Assembly: GCA_001599755.1 (NCBI GenBank) | Contig: BCHX01000003.1 | Coordinates: 4,487,782 to 4,551,781 of the forward strand | Source: Gliomastix tumulicola | Lineage: Eukaryota > Ascomycota > Sordariomycetes > Hypocreales > Bionectriaceae | DNA: 64,000 bases | Reading direction: 5' to 3' | Program-made: the position numbers and the translations under genes | The notes under the pieces: model-generated | Databases searched by the model: none | What the model was told of the DNA's origin: nothing | What the model saw: the letters and a program-made list of their open reading frames with translations, nothing else | Part shown: one piece after another, positions 1-11,599 of the stretch | How the letters are laid out: the number at the start of each line of letters is the position of its first letter | Numbering within the stretch: position 1 is the stretch's first letter

Positions 1-735
1 ATAATATTAATTAAAAGGCCTTTATACTTAGCCTTTAGTTACTATATAATTTTATAGAATAAGATATTAATAGTCTTTAATTATTCCTTAATAAGCTTTT
101 TAATTTTATTTAAGCTAAACTATTATTATATTAAAAGCTAAAGTTTACTAGAGCTAAAAGTATACTTATAAAGCTTATAATTATATTTTAAAGCTCTAAG
201 ATTATAAAAGTAGTAGCTAATAACTTTAGTTTATTAAATTTTAATATTAAATAAATATATAGTCTTTAAGGTTATCTTAAATTTATCCCTATTATTATTA
301 AAATAATAAATAATATTAACTTAATTAATAACCTTTAATTTATTCCTCTTACTCTACTAAATTACTATTATAAATTTATATAAGGCTTTAAAATACTATA
401 ATATAATAACTACTTCTTTATATATAGAAAAAAGACTATTATAAGAAAATTAAAGCTTTAAAGATTTTACTATTATATTTAGTTTTTAAAAAGCTTTATA
501 ATTAATAAAGTTTTATATAATTAAAGTTAAGGTATTATTTTAGCCTAGGGGGAGCTAGTAATATATTATATTATTAATAGTTAATAATATATTAATATAT
601 AAAGTAGTATATATAGTAGCCCTATATAGCACTATATAGTGGTTATAGTAGTCTAGTGGTGTATCTATAAGGTCCCTTACTATATCTAGATATAGCTTAA
701 AGTCTTATATTAATTAGCAGGGTAGATAAGCTGCT
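1..735. repeat. AT-rich block with RIP-like composition (probable dead repeat)
   Basis: This stretch is extremely AT-rich, dominated by TA-rich words (tata, ttaa, aaag, ttta), with stop codons in every frame and no usable ORF. The switch to ordinary composition near 730-745 is abrupt. Such blocks are the usual product of repeat-induced point mutation (C to T in duplicated DNA) in Pezizomycotina, so a mutated transposon is the likeliest origin. No terminal repeat or transposase domain can be recognised, so the element type is unknown. The block runs off the left end of the window. Confidence 0.75.
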
Positions 736-747
736 TAAGTGGAGTCG

Positions 748-787
748 GGGGTGTTGTTCTAACAGGTTAGGGGTGTTGTTTCAACAG
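748..787. repeat. two imperfect 18-bp direct repeats at the edge of the AT-rich block
   Basis: Two copies of an 18-bp word (748-765 and 770-787) start with ggggtgttgtt and end in aacag. They differ only by a CT/TC swap at two positions, and the period is 22 bp. Each copy also contains a near-palindrome (gttgtt...aaca). They sit where the AT-rich block gives way to normal sequence, so they could be remains of an element terminus or a small tandem duplication. That origin is inferred from position only. Confidence 0.5.
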
Positions 788-836
788 CGTTTAAATTTAC
801 AGGCCAGGATATTCTACAAGAGGCCTCCTTCTTGAA

Positions 837-1233
837 TTATTGAACCTCGTAAGTCTTAAAGCACCAAGTACAGGTCGCAACTGTAGATGCCACATCCGGC
901 TTTGGAGGCCTAGGATACCTAGCGTCAGCCAATGGAATAGACGAGGCTACACTAGCGGCTGCTACCGGCAGTCCTTGCTCTGACTCGGGAAGCTAAGCTG
1001 CTAGTCGAGGATTGTCGGATGGTCATACCAAGTCGATGGAGGCGGTTGATGGCACCGTCAATAGATATTTGAGTAGTCTCAATACCATGTCGCGAACCTC
1101 GACTCCAAGCTTTCAGTCGACGATCGAGGCTGTACTTTTGCTTAGTAAAGGCACCGGTGTACGATGCCCAGGCGTTGAATCGGCCATGACTATCTTGCAG
1201 AAAGTGGGAAGATAGGAGATTGGACTGCCCCAA
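837..1233 (-). pseudogene. broken relic of a fungal C2H2/ankyrin-associated family protein
   Basis: The frame from 1233 down to a stop at 952-954 encodes 93 residues. Its segments (DSHGRFNAWAS, YSLDRRL, INRLHRLGMTIRQSST) resemble the conserved N-terminal region of a large family of fungal C2H2 zinc-finger and STAND-associated proteins. About 30 codons further on, in a different frame (about 837-955), a second family-like segment appears (YPRPPKP followed by CTWCFKTYEV, a Cys-x2-Cys start) and ends in a TAA at 837-839. The frame change, the missing middle and the missing zinc-finger part indicate a decayed gene. The lost 3' part lies toward the RIP-like block. Recognition is from memory of the family, not an alignment. 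Confidence 0.55.
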
Positions 1234-1840
1234 GCTGTTCCCTTGATTTTCAATCAGGGAGATGTTGCTGGCAAAGACCGCGTCGCAGCCAATTGCAGCC
1301 GAATATATGAGCGTCTCCTCTTCTTTCTCCGTAGGCGCTATCTAGGTACTTGTCCGGTGATACTTCTCAACGTAGGTGGTCAGAATGCTTCCAGCTTGTG
1401 CCGTTGTGTTGATGATCAGTTTCAACTTTTTAAGAAAGTCAGGTAGAAGAGAAGAGCCCGACAATGATGATGGTGAGAATTGACGCCTGATGCCCGAAAG
1501 GCGAGGATGGAGTGTTGCATCTTCCACATTTGTCGAGCTGCCCCGATTGGTTGTTGTTCTCCCTTTGTGTTGGTTGGCTGCAGATAAGCGAATTGCCAAG
1601 GCATCCAAAATAAGGCAATCAGAACCATGGCAGTACCTGCAGGGTTCAGTGAAGACCAAAAATTGGGAGATGGCAGGCGAACATACAGCAAACGTATCAG
1701 GGGACCTTATAGCTCTCGTTGTTTGCACTACGACGCCGTAGCGGATTCATTTTCATCGATATTCTACTGATCGGCACTTCTTCTTTGAACTATTCAATTA
1801 GCGATGTCGTTTTCCCCAACCCGAATGCGCCCATATGAGC
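1234..1840. other. intergenic, no supported gene
   Basis: Short overlapping frames occur on both strands (longest about 128 codons, minus), but none shows a recognisable domain or a convincing codon pattern. The stretch lies between the relic's 5' end and the mannanase 3' end and probably includes the mannanase 3'UTR. Confidence 0.5.
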
Positions 1841-3248
1841 TCAACCAATCGCCTTCACATGGTCATCGACGAGACACTTCCAATCCGCGCTACCATAGTA
1901 CTTGGCGTATCCGTCATCGTGTGTGTTTCCATAGCTCAGGGTGTCGCCGTGCTGCCAGAAAGCATCTCCAGCCATGCCGGCGGCAGCGACGGAGGTGAGC
2001 TGCCAAGGACGCTCCAGTGTGCAGTGGTTGCCAAGGGCACCGTCTATACAGAGGTCAGTTCTGGCTCATAGCGGGTAGCATCATCGCAGGTTTCCTATAC
2101 TCACATTCTTCCAAGAGGCAAGGCTTGCCAGCGGCCCGGCAGGCATCAGCGTGCGACTTGATCCAGCCGTTGCCCCAATCAATGGTAGTGCCCCCTATAG
2201 ATAGGGCTGTCAGCTATATCAGTCACAAAGTAAGCTTTGACGAGTACTTACAGTGGTCAGGGTACATGTGGAAAGTACCAAAGTCCAGCGTCGAGATGCC
2301 GAGATTCTTGACGAAATCGAGACCCTCACCAAACTGATAGGGGTAGCTTCCGTCACCGGCAAGACCGAAACCCTCGTCTCCGAGCGTGACAAGATGGTTT
2401 GAGTCGAGACTTTTGACGTAGGCCGAGGTGTCCCTGGCCCAGTTGAAGATGATGTCCGTGCTGCAGCCGGCGCAGCGGGGCTCGTTGGCGAGCTCCCACG
2501 CCAGGATCGCGGTGCTGGTCCGGTACCTGCTCACGACGGCCTGGATGAAGCGCCGGTACTGGGCCTGCGCCGCGGTGTTGGTGTACCAGGACGTCTTGCT
2601 GCCACCGAAAGCCCGGACGTAGGCTGCGTACCCGCCGTAGTCGTCCCAGTTGTTCACGAAGGGGATGATGAGCTTGATGCCGCGCTTCTCGGCGGCCTGG
2701 ACGACGTAGTCGAGGCGCTGGAGGCCCGTGGCGCCCGTGTTGATGGTCGAACCGGAAGCGGCCAGGTTCTGGAACCAGATCTGGTTTCCGCTGGGGATGG
2801 ACGTGACGTCGTTGAAGCCCCAGACACGGAGGATCTTGAGGCCGGACTGCTGGATGTGGTTCATGGTGAGGTCGACGTCGGCGTCCGAGATGCCGCCAAC
2901 GGAGCACCAGTAGCAGTTGGTACCGGCGAAGTACTTGGTCACGCCGTCAAAGCGGAAGCGTGTGCCGCTGGTGGTGACATAGGAGCTGGGAGGAGGGTTG
3001 CTGGTGCTCGTCGGGGGACGAGTGCTGGTGGTCGTAGTGGTGGTTGTAGGCGGGCGAGTCGTAGTCGTGACAGTGGTGGCAGTGCCGGGGACACACTGAG
3101 AGTACCACTCATTGCTGTACTGGCAAACATATCCAGACACGCAGGTCGTAGGACCGGTCCAGTCGCGACCGCCACACTGTCCCCAGGCGGGCTGCTGAGC
3201 GGTGGCAGAGCCAGCGAGGGCGAGGAGACCAGCAATGAAGGCCTTCAT
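1841..3248 (-). CDS. secreted endo-1,4-beta-mannanase, CBM1 + GH5 (subfamily 7 type)
   Basis: Predicted extracellular mannanase that hydrolyses internal beta-1,4-mannosidic bonds of plant mannans. Exons 3248-2252, 2194-2105 and 2043-1841 (introns of 57 and 61 bp, gtaagt and gtgagt donors) give 429 residues. The order is: signal peptide (about 1-17, ending ATA/QQ), fungal cellulose-binding CBM1 (about 20-53, WGQCGG...WYSQC), Thr/Pro-rich linker (55-92), then the GH5 barrel to the C-terminus. The acid/base Glu is E256 in WELANEP and the nucleophile is E362 in LLEEYG, which is assembled across the second intron. The CBM1 is N-terminal here. A TATA box lies about 70 bp upstream. The family is well recognised; the exon joins restore the expected GH5 C-terminus, ending in [12 protein letters not shown]. 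Confidence 0.93.
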
Positions 3249-3913
3249 TTTGTGACGATGAGGGTTGGATCAACTGGATCTGACTGCATCCGTAGGAGTC
3301 CTTCGTCGACAGCATCCCTTTTATAAGGCCAACACTCTGTGCGAGAGTCCGGACTTGGCATTCACGACCTCCGCCCTTGATCACGGAGGCAAAGGCTCCT
3401 CGGCCCTCTCTAGAAAGCAAGATTGTGCTTCGATCTCGGATAACAACCCAATAATTCAGTACCAGGGAGGTCTCGAACGGGCAAACCAAGCCCGTGGGCA
3501 TCACTCCGCGCACAGTGAGAGGCGGTGCATCTGCACACCACAGTGGAGCATGAACCGAGACCCGGATGTGCATGTTGCATGAGAACAGCTCTAGTTGGTC
3601 GAAGCCAAGGCAGGCTGCCTGCAAAAAGGGTTCATTGTTGGTGTTCCTGTATGCCTAGAACACCGGAGGGTGAATGCCCGCATACCCGATCCAGACCGTG
3701 CATATGCAATATTTCACTAGGGCCGAGCAGGGCGGGCAAGAAAAATCCCATCGTTCGCGGATGAATGATCCCCGTGAGGAGAATCCCTGCTCGTACGGTC
3801 TCCTCCCCGGATTCCCATCGGAAACTTAACACATGCCACGGCTGTTTCCGAGCCGTAGGCTCATCACAGGCTGCACTCGACGACCATGGTGGTGGTGGCT
3901 TCTCTGATTGATT
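3249..3913. other. intergenic: mannanase promoter and NLR 3' flank
   Basis: No gene is supported here. The stretch holds the mannanase upstream region (TATA at 3319-3325) and, at its far side, the 3' end region of the NACHT-ankyrin gene; both genes are on the minus strand. Confidence 0.5.
3319..3325 (-). promoter_or_regulatory. TATA box of the mannanase gene
   Basis: TATAAAA on the minus strand, about 71 bp upstream of the mannanase ATG (3248), a normal place for a TATA box in a strongly expressed fungal secretory gene. A CreA-like CCGGGG hexamer (minus strand, 3805-3810) lies further upstream; catabolite repression is only a guess from that. Confidence 0.55.
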
Positions 3914-6900
3914 CTACTTCTTCTCCTTCTCGAACAACTCCAAGATCTTCGTGTTCCCCTTCGCGGCCGCAACATCAATGGGAGTTTGGTGAGAATTGTC
4001 CTCCATCAAGGCATCGAGGCCTAAGTCTAGCAGCTGTTTGAACCGCAGAGTCTCTCCCAGTGCTGCCGCATGAAGCAGACCGCGCCCCTCGTTGTCCTTT
4101 GCATGAAAGTCCGCGCCGAGCTCCTGTAGCATCGTAATAGCCACCTCTTCGACGCGCAGTGAGTTTCTGTACTCGGATGAATATTCTGCGACCAGGCGTG
4201 CGGCAAAGGGGAACAGAGGGGTCTCTCCCTGTTTGTTGCGCGTGTTGACGTCTACCCCCGGAGAGCCGGTGACGAGACGACGGAAGAGCGAGCGTGTGGC
4301 TTCCTCGTCGAGCTTCCGCGCCAGAACATGGAGAAGACTGTTGCCGTCGGCATCTTCATCGAGGGGGTTACTGCCGTGCTGAAAGAGGAGGTCCGCGATC
4401 TCAGGGTCTCTGCGCTTCGCGGCGTGGACGACGGCTTCACGGAGAGGCGTCCTGCCTTCATTGTCGGGCTTGTTGATCAGGTTTGGTGCGATGCCCAGTA
4501 CCTCAAGCAGGGCATCTTTGAAATAAGAGAAGTCTTTGCCCTTTTCATCGCCCGAGTAGAACATGTGATGGAGAACATTTCGACCCTGATCGTCACACGC
4601 TTCGATGTCTGCGCCGAGGGAGATGAGCCGCCGGAAGATACGCGTGGCTATTTCAGACGGTGATTCTGACTTTGACTCGGCAGGGGGATACCCAGAGCTT
4701 CTGGGGATCTGGAAAACTGTCTGCAGCGGAGTGCAGCCTTCTGAATCGCGGTGGTTCAGATCCAGGCCGGGAGTGTCGAGAAGACAGTCCACGTAGTCCT
4801 TCTGAAACAAGAGTTCGTGTAGTATCGTGGCCTGTCTGTACTTGGCAGCATTCGCTTCATCAATCCTCTCTTGTACAGTATGCGGGCCACGGCGAGGGAC
4901 AGGGCTGGTCCTAGATTCCCTCGGTAACTTCTGCGAGAACTTGGCTAAGGGGTCTGCTCCATGACACAGGAGCACCTTGACGACTTCAATGGCAGCTTCA
5001 TCCTCCTCACGCTTCGCTGGCGATCCGGTAACATGCCAGCAGGCTTGGAGCAGTGGCGGCTTCTGGTCCTTGGCGAGGGTAGCGTCTTCTTCGGTCAGGG
5101 TATCAGCGGAGGCCAGTTCTGGCCGGCCGGAGAGCAATGCTTCCAAGATCACCGCATCACGGGCACTGATCGCTGCTTGGACCGTATCGGCGCCCACAGA
5201 AGCGCCGTGGTCCAGCAAAAGCTTCATCTTGTCACCGCTGCGCCATGCGTGATCGAAGCAGGACTTGCCCATATCGTCAACGGCATTCATGTCAGCTCCA
5301 GCTCCAAGCAGCCTCGTCACGGCATCTCCGCTGAAGGCTTTATCAGACACCAGGGCGAGATGCAGCGGCGTTCGTCCGTTCCCATCGCGAACATCAACTT
5401 GGGCACCCGCCTGGAGCAGGTAGGGCAACGCCTGATGAGCGTGCCACCAGCTCGTCCCCTGCGCCACGAGGTGCAGCGCCGAGTCTGTGGGAAAGTCCCA
5501 GCCGCCGGATATGTCCACATATGTCTCTGTGGGCTGCACCTCGTCGATGTCGACACCGAATCGCTCGACAAGCAGCTTGACAACGTCGAGGTTGGGCAAC
5601 TCGCGGCCCACCGCGTCTCGCAGGAAGAAACCGGGCCTGAAGAAGGCATTCGGTTCGGCTTTTGAGGGTTTCCGCTGCGAACACCAGAGCCCCGGTCGGG
5701 TCGGCTGTCCAAAGGCATGCCAGATGCCCCCGTTCTTCATCGACTTCTCTGCCTCCGCGACGCCGATCCTTTCGACAAGCCGGGCGAGCCCCTGGGAAAC
5801 AAGTGAGCGGAAGTTGCTGAAAACTCCGATCTCAGCAGTCAGAAAGCTGTTTCCCAACATGGACAGTTCCTCGACAAGATGGTATTGCTTCTCGGCCAGA
5901 AGGTGGTAAAAAAGGTCTTGGTTCAAAGGATCAGGTCTGGACTCTTGAAACTCTTTGAGGGCTGATCTCGCTGCCTTCTTGGAAGCGACATTCTCATGAT
6001 CGAGGTACGTAGTAATTGTGCGTCTCTCCTCCTCCGCTCGTCTATCACCTCCATATTTGGGATTGGAAGGTGTGTAGGCTGCCCCCTTGTAAATCTTGTA
6101 GGCCAGAGCATCGAGGGGGCCTTGATGAGGTGAGAAGTCCGCACCGTGCTGGGAGAGCATTTCTAGGATCTCCTCCATCCTAGCATTCGAGTTTGGCGTC
6201 TCAGCGTAGTTCGTGCCACTGGCCCCAAAGCCGACCCTGGGTCTGGAAGCATCGTCGATCCTCACACCGGCTGCTTCTCCTCGAGATTCATACTCTACTC
6301 GTCCCAGCTGGTCAGGGTCTTTCCACAGTCGATCCTCGGCCGCGAAACCCCGACAACCCTGGAATGCGGACCTGATACTTGCACCCGCCGCCAGCAGAAG
6401 CGCAGCGGTCTCTGGTCTTCCGGACTGGCAAGCGTAAAATAGGGGCGTGATGTGATTGTGGCCCTCCCCATAAGCCGCCGCATCCACACCGGGGATCGGT
6501 TTTGTCGCTGCGTCTCGTGGAAGTCGGAAGCGAGGTCCGTGGCCAAGGGAAGTGTCAGTGTCGTCGTCGTCGTCGCTGGGCACGCCGCTTTTCTTCTGCA
6601 GAGCATCTAGCAGCATACCCACGATGTTGCTTTGCCTACTCCTCGCAGCCAAGTGCAGGGGCGTCAATCCCTCGTGCGTCACGACTGCGGGATCGGCGCC
6701 AGCCTCAAGAAGTGTCCTCGTATAGCGCAGATTTGTCGTGGCCGCCACGTGAAGCGGATACACACCGTACATGTCAGGCGAATTCAAGTCCTTTGTCTGA
6801 GAGACGACAAAGTAGAAAGGCACCCACTTTGTCAAGAGGGGAAGGCTCTCGTCAGATGCCGTTTTGCAGAGGATATGAAGCGGCGTACGTCCCGCAGCGT

Positions 6901-9900
6901 TCTTGGAGTGCAGCTCCAATCCCTGGCCGACCAGCCACTTCCAAACTGGCACTCCTCCGCCGTAGCTTGGGTTGTGCTTCAAAGAGTCGGCAACGTTTCG
7001 CGAAGCAAGTTCGTGGAGGAGATTGTTACCATCATTGTCGACAGCCTTGAGATCAAGGCCAAGGCTAGCCAGGAAGGAGAGTAAGGGGATGTTGATACGC
7101 TCGTGGATGTCGTCGCTTGGGAGAGCCATGACTTTTATCGCTTCGTGAAGGAGCGTCCGCCCTCGGAGGTCTCGGGCATGTATCAATGCACCCCTCTCAA
7201 TCAGTTCAGGGATAAAAGATGTCAAAGCAGACAGAGGCTGATGTTGCGGAGGGGCGTCGACGAGCTCCTGCAGGGCACGGAAGACGACTGTCGACCCGCA
7301 GTTATCGGTTGACTTGATATCTGCACCGGCCTCCAGCAGAACATCTATAACCTGGGTCCTCTGGATTGACTGGTAGCGCCGTCCACTCGCAACGAGCAGA
7401 GGGGTGAGACCGTCGTGATTCTTCCGATTTGGGTCTACGCCTCGAGCGAGCAGATCGCGAAGCACCTGTGGGACGGTCCGTTCCCTTCTTATGCTTTTCA
7501 CAGCGACATGGAGGATTGTGTTCCCAGACGCATCGGTCGCGTTGACATCCCCCGCATACTCTAGGAGCGTCATCGCGCCAGCCCTCAGATCGGACCTGGC
7601 AAAGGCGAGCTGGAGTGGCGTGCGGCCCTCATCGTCCGTCGCGTCGAGGCTTGCGTGCCCGTGCTCTACCAGCAGAGAGATCATGTCTCCGCCCATGGCC
7701 TTGTGTAGGGGCGTCTGGCCCTCGTCGTCACGGGCCTCAACTCTTGCTCCGGCGTCGAGCAGGACCCGCGCCACCTCCAATCCTTGGTTCTCGACCGCCA
7801 AATGCAGCGCAGTCGTGCCCTCTGTATCGGGTTGGTTGATGTCGACCCCGGCTTCGATAAACAGCGCGAGGTTAGATTGAAGAGCTCCCTCCGAAAGCCA
7901 TTCCTCTTGGTAGCGCCAACTCGCGACAATCTGCCTATACAGGTTGTGTAAGCTGTTCCTCTCAGGTTCAAAAGCACCTCCGACATGCCCAGGGGCCATT
8001 GTCTCATTGGAATACGGACTGTCCGCGCAAAGGATCGACGGATCCGCGCCAGCCTTCAAGAGCATCTCAATGGTTGGAGGATGACAGCTGCCACACGCGG
8101 CGTACAAGGCCGTCTCCTTTCCAACATGGGCGTTGATATCTATGCCAGGCTCCTCGAGAAACATCTTGACCAGTTCCGGCTTGCCAGCCCGAGCAGCCCA
8201 GTACAGCCCGAATTGAAGCATCCATGTTTCCCTGAGGAATGGCAAGAATGCAGAAACAGTCTCGACGTGGCCCTGCTGACACGCCAACATCAGAGGCGGT
8301 TCTTGGGTAGGCCTCTGTTGCGGGTCACGGCTGCCAGAGATAGGATCGACGCCCAGTTCCAGGAGAAGCTTGACGACCTCAGCGTTCCTGCATCGAGCCG
8401 CGAGCATGAGTGGTCTGTTCCGTGTTGGGTCGAACGGCCCTCCGAATCCTGGGTCTGCGCCTGCCGCTATCAGATCACGGACGAGTTCGGTGTAGCCAGA
8501 GGCGGCGGCGGATGATCTGGGGTGTTAAAGTAGATTAGCGCATCGCTCAAAAGGAATTATCAGGGTGACATTAGAAGAGAATAGTGGTGTAGAGTAGTAG
8601 TCTAGGGAGAGTGAACACGTACAGCACAGAGAACCCAGAACGGTCGCTCGCATGCACGTCAGCCTGTCCACGGAGCAGAACATCCCTGGCGAAAGAAACA
8701 AGCCCCGCCCTCACGGCGATGTGAAGCATCGCGTCTTCTCCCTCTAGCGAGATGCGCCAGTGGGGATGCAGCTCACCCATGGCCTGGAGTCGATCCTTGT
8801 GGCTGAAGAACTCTCGGATGGCGACGTTGATCTCGGTTTGGTCGTGGCCGGCAGCTTCGGACTTGATGGTGTGCCAGCCCCAGTGATTGCTGGCATAATC
8901 GAGAAACGGGTGTTTCAGCTGCAGACGCGTCCGCTCATTCGTAGATGGGCTCGGAAGCTGGTCATCTGAATCAGATTCTGGCGTTAATTCATGGTATGTT
9001 GGTTCCCGGGAAGACTCGGGAGGTTTGGTGAAGCCCCTGTCCAGGAAGCCGGATTGCATGTAGCGAAGACATGCAAGGGCGAGTTGGGCGTGAGATTGAC
9101 CCTCTTGGAAGATGGGATACCTGGATCCTGCACTTCCATCTGAGTATGTAGCTCCTTTGATGTACTCCGTGAAAGAGTGGTGAACCACCGAGACAGTCTC
9201 ATCGGGGAGAATCTCAACCAGGGGTCCACAAGCAGCTCTGATGAGGTCCTTTGCCGCGCTCATTCGTTGAGGCTTGCCACCCACCTTGAACGTGACTCTA
9301 ATCAGCTCGGCAAGCTCAAGAAGACGCAGCGGGCGGGACGTGTGCGTAACGCTCTGAAGTATCAGGTACTGAACAGCAGGGTCGATTCCAGATGCCACGG
9401 CGTGCTTCCGTAAGAGATCAGTGTACAGGACACCGAGGTCTGCCGGGAGCCGAGCAATTACCGCCTTCACGTCTGCACCAGGTGCAAGGAAGGCGTCCAT
9501 CGCCAGCTTTGCGTACAGGAAGAGTCCGTTTGCCCGCCCAGGCACTGCGTCAGCAATGACTTGCCACTGATCTTGCGGGATCGTCGACGTGGAGAGTGCG
9601 GAGCGAACGTAACTCGAGATGTCCACATCCACCATGTTCTCCTGCAACCGTATGGCAACGCTCGGGACATGGCGAAGTGGCATCTCCACGCTGGGGACGG
9701 GCCGACTCGTGATGAGGAGCTTGACTTTGTCTGGCCTCCAGTTCCCCAGCATCCCAAGTTCCTTGAGAAACGCATCGTGTCCCGAGCCCATCTCATCGAG
9801 CGCATCGGCCACGCAGAAAACACGTTCAGGGAGCCTTGCAAAGGCATATCGCAGGTGCTCCCACATCTTCTCCACAGTCGGCCCGCTGGATGTTTGCATC

Positions 9901-10361
9901 TCGTCCTTCAGCAGCTGCTGCAAAGGCGGACTGTAGATCAGTACCTGATCCAGCCAGTCGCGCAGCAGCGCGTCAGGACTGTGGTTCGCCTCGACGATCT
10001 GCCGGAAGAAGAAGAACAGGACGGGAGACGCCGGATTCGTCCGCCCGAGCTCGTCGGCCAGCATGGCTGCCATGACGGACTTCCCCGAGCCTGGGATGCC
10101 CGTCAGCCAGAGCATGCCATGGTCTGAGCCGTGGAGCCATTCCTGGTACTTGGTGGAGGCGGTGAGCCAGCTGCCAGTGCCGGGAGCGTGGGAGGCGAGG
10201 TGCTTCCGGTACTCGCCACCTGGGAGATTGTATGAGGTCGGTTTCAGCCAGGAGCGGATTCTCTGGATGGTTTGGGGAGACTCGGGGAGGATGCTGGCTG
10301 GGTTGAAGTCGCTGACGTCGTCGCGTGTGACGAGCACCGCGTCAGACTCGTCACCAGACAT
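3914..10361 (-). CDS. NLR-like NACHT NTPase with about 28 ankyrin repeats
   Basis: Exons 10361-8623 and 8516-3914 join across a 106-bp intron (gtacgt...cag) into 2113 residues. The splice completes an ankyrin repeat, which supports treating both parts as one gene. After about 40 residues comes the usual fungal NACHT lead-in (NPASILPES, GTGSWL), Walker A GIPGSGKS (88-95), Walker B around 181-190 (VFCVADALDE) and a sensor-like LLITSRP (about 215-221), followed by a helical NACHT C-terminal part to about 550. Ankyrin-type repeats (TPLH...LLL..GAD pattern) fill about 555-2110; many are degenerate. Fungal proteins of this class act in non-self recognition and regulated cell death. No N-terminal effector domain (HeLo, Goodbye, lipase, phosphorylase) is visible. 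An undetected upstream exon remains possible, though the ATG at 10361 fits the family start. Confidence 0.9.
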
Positions 10362-11128
10362 CTTTGCCTATCCACGATGGCCGACGTGTCTTCAACAGAG
10401 TCGCTTCCGGTAGCGCGTGTGATGATTCAACGAGACAGAGAAGAGAATGATTTGTGTGAGGTTGTTCGCGACCATGTTTTCCTTATGAAGAGGGGGCTGT
10501 GCCGCTGGGCGTGGGGGACCCCGTGATAGCTTGGCCAAGGCAAACAGGCAGCCATGTTGGGCATCGAAGTGAAGCATCTCGACGTGCTTCACCACCGTCC
10601 TGCCTTCGCTCTCGGCTGTCGTCCCTATTTCGAGCGAGAGTTTGATAATCTTCAATAGTGTTGCTATTCTTGGTAGATGTTGCGGCGTGGGAGTCACCCG
10701 GCGTGGCCTATCATCCACAATGCAGCGGAGCGTGGAGGACGCGATAGCTGACATTATAATGCAAGCATCGCCCCTGTCTAATTCCACCACTCAAATCACG
10801 GTAAATAGTGTCGTCTTCTCCACATTCACGAAACGGTGAGGGCCTTCACGTCTGTCCCGGAAAACGGCAAATGTCCGTAGCGAATTAAGCTACTCGGACT
10901 TCAAGGAATGCCGGAAACCGTGGGCAGTAGGATGCTGAGCATCATTCAGGAGTCGTTATGAAAAGGAGATGTCTATTTAAACTCTGTTCATTCGCATCAA
11001 TTGATATCGATTTGTCTTTCCCTCACCAGCCTCCATTTGCATCACTACACACATCGATACAAACATCAAACAACAGCACACTCACACTTCAATTCTCATC
11101 AGAGCTTCCAACCCCATCAACCATCAAG
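10362..11128. promoter_or_regulatory. divergent promoter region between the NLR and VOC genes
   Basis: This is the 767-bp shared upstream region of two divergent genes. It contains a TATA-like TATTTAA at 10974-10980 (plus strand), about 150 bp before the VOC start. A minus-strand open frame at 10392-10790 has no recognisable domain and is more likely 5'UTR or promoter of the NLR gene than an N-terminal exon. Confidence 0.45.
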
Positions 11129-11599
11129 ATGACGATCGATCACGCCAATGTTCACATCCAGAACGATGCCTACCCAGAGGCCCTCAAGATCTACACCGAG
11201 GCTCTCAAGCCCCTCGGATACGACATCGGCATGCAGTTCGGCCCTACCGTCACGGGCATGACGGATAGAGCCGTCAAGATCTCGGGCTACAAGCAGAGCG
11301 ACCTCTGGATCGTCGGCGCCGAGGAGAAGCCCAACGCCCCCGTTCATATTGCCCTCCGCGCCAAGAGTGAGTCTATACAGATGCATCTACCTGCCTGATA
11401 TCACGCTCTGGAAAAATCGTGCTAATTGCCTCTAGACCGTGCCAGTGTCGACGCGTTCCACGCTGCTGCTATCAAGGCTGGTGCCGAAGACAACGGTGCC
11501 CCTGGTCTGCGTTCTCACTACCACGCCAACTACTACTGTGCCTTCTTCATTGATCAGGCCGGCAACAACATCGAGGCTGTATGCCACCTTGCGGAATAA
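11129..11599 (+). CDS. VOC-superfamily (glyoxalase/dioxygenase-like) small protein
   Basis: Exons 11129-11366 and 11436-11599 (intron 69 bp, gtgagt...tag) give 133 residues. The start is the MTIDHANV methionine; the longer upstream frame is 5' leader. The protein begins with a typical VOC first strand (IDHANVHI) and ends with the family's NNIEAVCH strand, where a metal-ligand Glu usually sits. This matches single-domain fungal glyoxalase/bleomycin-resistance/dioxygenase-fold proteins of about 130 residues. The substrate cannot be told from sequence. No signal peptide, so cytosolic. It is transcribed away from the NLR gene. Confidence 0.85.

Noticed and set aside
8571..10361. NACHT protein of 596 residues as a gene separate from the ankyrin frame
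   Set aside because: The end of that frame is intronic; a GT-AG intron (8517-8622) restores an ankyrin repeat and one long protein.
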